Positions 62,552 through 64,000 of a stretch of 64,000 nucleotides of DNA are shown in pieces. Under the pieces are notes generated by a model that saw nothing but the letters and a program-made list of their open reading frames with translations, did not search any database and was not told the origin of the DNA. Position 1 is the first letter of the stretch. Each line of letters starts with the position of its first letter. A program made the position numbers and the translations under genes. Source of the stretch: Onchidella celtica (taxonomy: Eukaryota > Mollusca > Gastropoda > Systellommatophora > Onchidiidae); contig OZ007582.1 in NCBI GenBank assembly GCA_963931925.1, positions 37,769,117-37,833,116 on the forward strand. Reading direction: 5' to 3'.

Positions 62552-63960
62552 TGTTACAGATTCAAGGAAGGGTGTGCACTCCAATTGTAATGAATGGATT
62601 TCCTTGTTATCGTAATGGTGTGTTGGGGGTGTTGTTCGACTGCATATTTTTAATAGTAATATTGAATTTAATTCTTAACTTGCAGACCCATGCCAATTAC
62701 TAAGGAACAAGTGGATAAATTCAACAACAGGGCCTGCAGGGCCACATTTTATTTACGTTAAGTTTACTAACAATTTCGACTAGAGATCTAATATGTAGTA
62801 ATGATAAATATCAGCAGCATCAATTTCATAATCAATAAATACGTCATTACAAGTCTAGCTCTAGGTTTCCTACAAAATCATTTAACTTCTGTTCTTGCTA
62901 ATTATCTAAATACTAATTATATATCTCTAAAATCTGGTCTGCTTATTGTATGGCAATCAATATACTAGACTAGTATAGAGTCCAGTCTCTGGAGACATAA
63001 GGTCATCTCAGATATTTAGATATCCAGATCCAAAGTTACAGGTCTAGATCTAGATCTTGCCCGTCGAAGTGACGTCGGCATAGTTAAATATTATATAGAC
63101 TCTAGATAGGCCTATATCTAGATCAAGGATGGACTGGCAACTCCCAGCCTCACCCAGACAATTCAATTACAATTAGACTCTAGATCTATATGATTCACAC
63201 ATTAGTACGAGTTGCAATTCTAGAATTCACAGCTAGATCTAGTCTATGTATTTAGCATCTTGCAATGTTCAGCAAGCACTCCGGGTAGATCTATGCACCA
63301 AGTGATCAATACTCCTACTGGATAACTGTCATGCTTTCGCCTCCTATTCACTGTCAAAACATCACGAGCCTCGGTCAGATCTTACTTACGATTGTTCTGG
63401 CGCTAAGGCCAGAAACAGTAGATAAAGGCGGTGTCATATTCAATGAGCCATGGATTAGTGACAAGACATTCGTCGAGCCATGCTGTTCATAATAAATGGA
63501 TTCATTCAAGCAGAATCGACGCTGAGACCATCACCCACGGAAGTCTGGCATGGAATGAATAACTAGTGCCGCCAGCCCGCTCTGCAAGCAGCACGATTTA
63601 CTACGCGTTGAAGCAAGAGGAAATATAATCCCCTTGGGAAAGTGAAACTGGGGCGCTAATCTTTCGTCTAAGCCCTACTGGTTTTTATTTAACTCTTTCC
63701 TACTTCCTAATATGTATGTTTTCTTATTCTTATCAATCCACGAAGATTTCTAGACGTGGATGTTAACTTGGTCTATGCAAATTAGTTAAAAGTTAAAATT
63801 TGACACAGCAGACGACAATTCTTTAAGGCCACTCTAATAGATATTTTGGGTTTTCACAAAAGTTAAATTTTACTCTAAGGCAAGGGAAATTAATCTTGAT
63901 ATCTTACTCTAGGTTATATTAAATTAAGTTATTTCCCCTTGACCGTATTTGATTCTGACA
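62552..63960 (-). repeat. LTR (5' LTR of the element)
   Basis: 1,409 bp, same boundaries and, wherever compared, the same sequence as the LTR at 54536-55944. Transcription of the element would start inside it, on the - strand. Confidence 0.95.
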
Positions 63961-64000
63961 ACGACATGAAACAGAGAGGAGGAACACCAAGGATGAAGAA
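63961..64000 (+). mobile_element. RTE-like relic, right part, with ACGAC target copy
   Basis: ACGAC (63961-63965) is the right target duplication. The bases after it continue the RTE C-terminal module interrupted at 54535 (the D-D-M-K-Q-R-G-G-T segment corresponds to D-D-I-T-K-R-G-G-T at 33061-33540). The window ends inside it. Confidence 0.8.

Larger units (their letters stand above)
54536..63960 (-). mobile_element. Ty3/gypsy LTR retrotransposon, Gmr1-like domain order
   Basis: A 9,425-bp element on the - strand with two 1,409-bp LTRs, a primer-binding region next to the right LTR, gag, pol and a purine-rich tract next to the left LTR. It is flanked by ACGAC target duplications and inserted in an RTE-type LINE relic. 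pol has the order protease, integrase, reverse transcriptase, RNase H. This differs from ordinary Ty3/gypsy and matches the Gmr1 group described from cod and other animals. The element looks whole. The LTRs have equal length and looked identical wherever compared, so the insertion is probably recent. Confidence 0.93.

Overview
This window is eukaryotic, repeat-dense, AT-leaning DNA, and almost everything recognisable in it is repetitive. The mix of LINEs, a tRNA-derived SINE with an (AAATAC)n tail, Helitron ends, foldback elements, many AGATCT-type runs and simple repeats suggests an invertebrate, most likely a mollusc and perhaps a gastropod. That is inference; no ribosomal or mitochondrial marker is present. 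No long host gene is visible. The only convincing host coding sequences are two small paralogous, secreted, cysteine-rich proteins in convergent orientation: 19002-19328 on + and 30235-30540 on -. They share the signal-peptide region, the cysteine spacing, a 5' leader with a splice acceptor, and a downstream block. The - copy has a 74-bp minisatellite upstream. || Layout: 1-7 kb holds GA/CT microsatellites, a 22-bp minisatellite, Helitron-type ends, a perfect-looking hairpin and a SINE fragment. 7.1-11.3 kb is a nearly complete LINE (endonuclease, reverse transcriptase, C2H2 finger) with one visible in-frame stop. 11.4-18.6 kb has LINE tails, a hAT-like MITE, a polypyrimidine tract, a 43-bp minisatellite, a full SINE and a 215-bp foldback element. 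19-31.3 kb contains the two host paralogues, a TTAA-targeted element nested in a Helitron-type repeat, and a decayed Rex1/CR1-like LINE. 31.4-45.7 kb is a patchwork of Helitron-type elements, one with a decayed Rep reading frame, together with RTE/BovB-like LINE 3' fragments, SINE copies, hairpins and microsatellites. 45.87-53.58 kb appears to be one hAT-like non-autonomous element with about 7 kb of 17/18-bp minisatellite amplified inside it. 54.54-63.96 kb is a young-looking LTR retrotransposon on the - strand, inserted into an RTE-type LINE relic with a 5-bp target duplication. || The most notable items are: (1) the LTR element, whose pol places integrase before reverse transcriptase, the unusual Gmr1-type order within Ty3/gypsy; (2) the giant minisatellite, whose monomer can be traced to a single-copy segment of a hAT-like MITE at 13.7-14.2 kb; (3) the duplicated cysteine-rich secreted gene pair; (4) several datable nested insertions. 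All identities were judged by eye; no alignment or database search was run.
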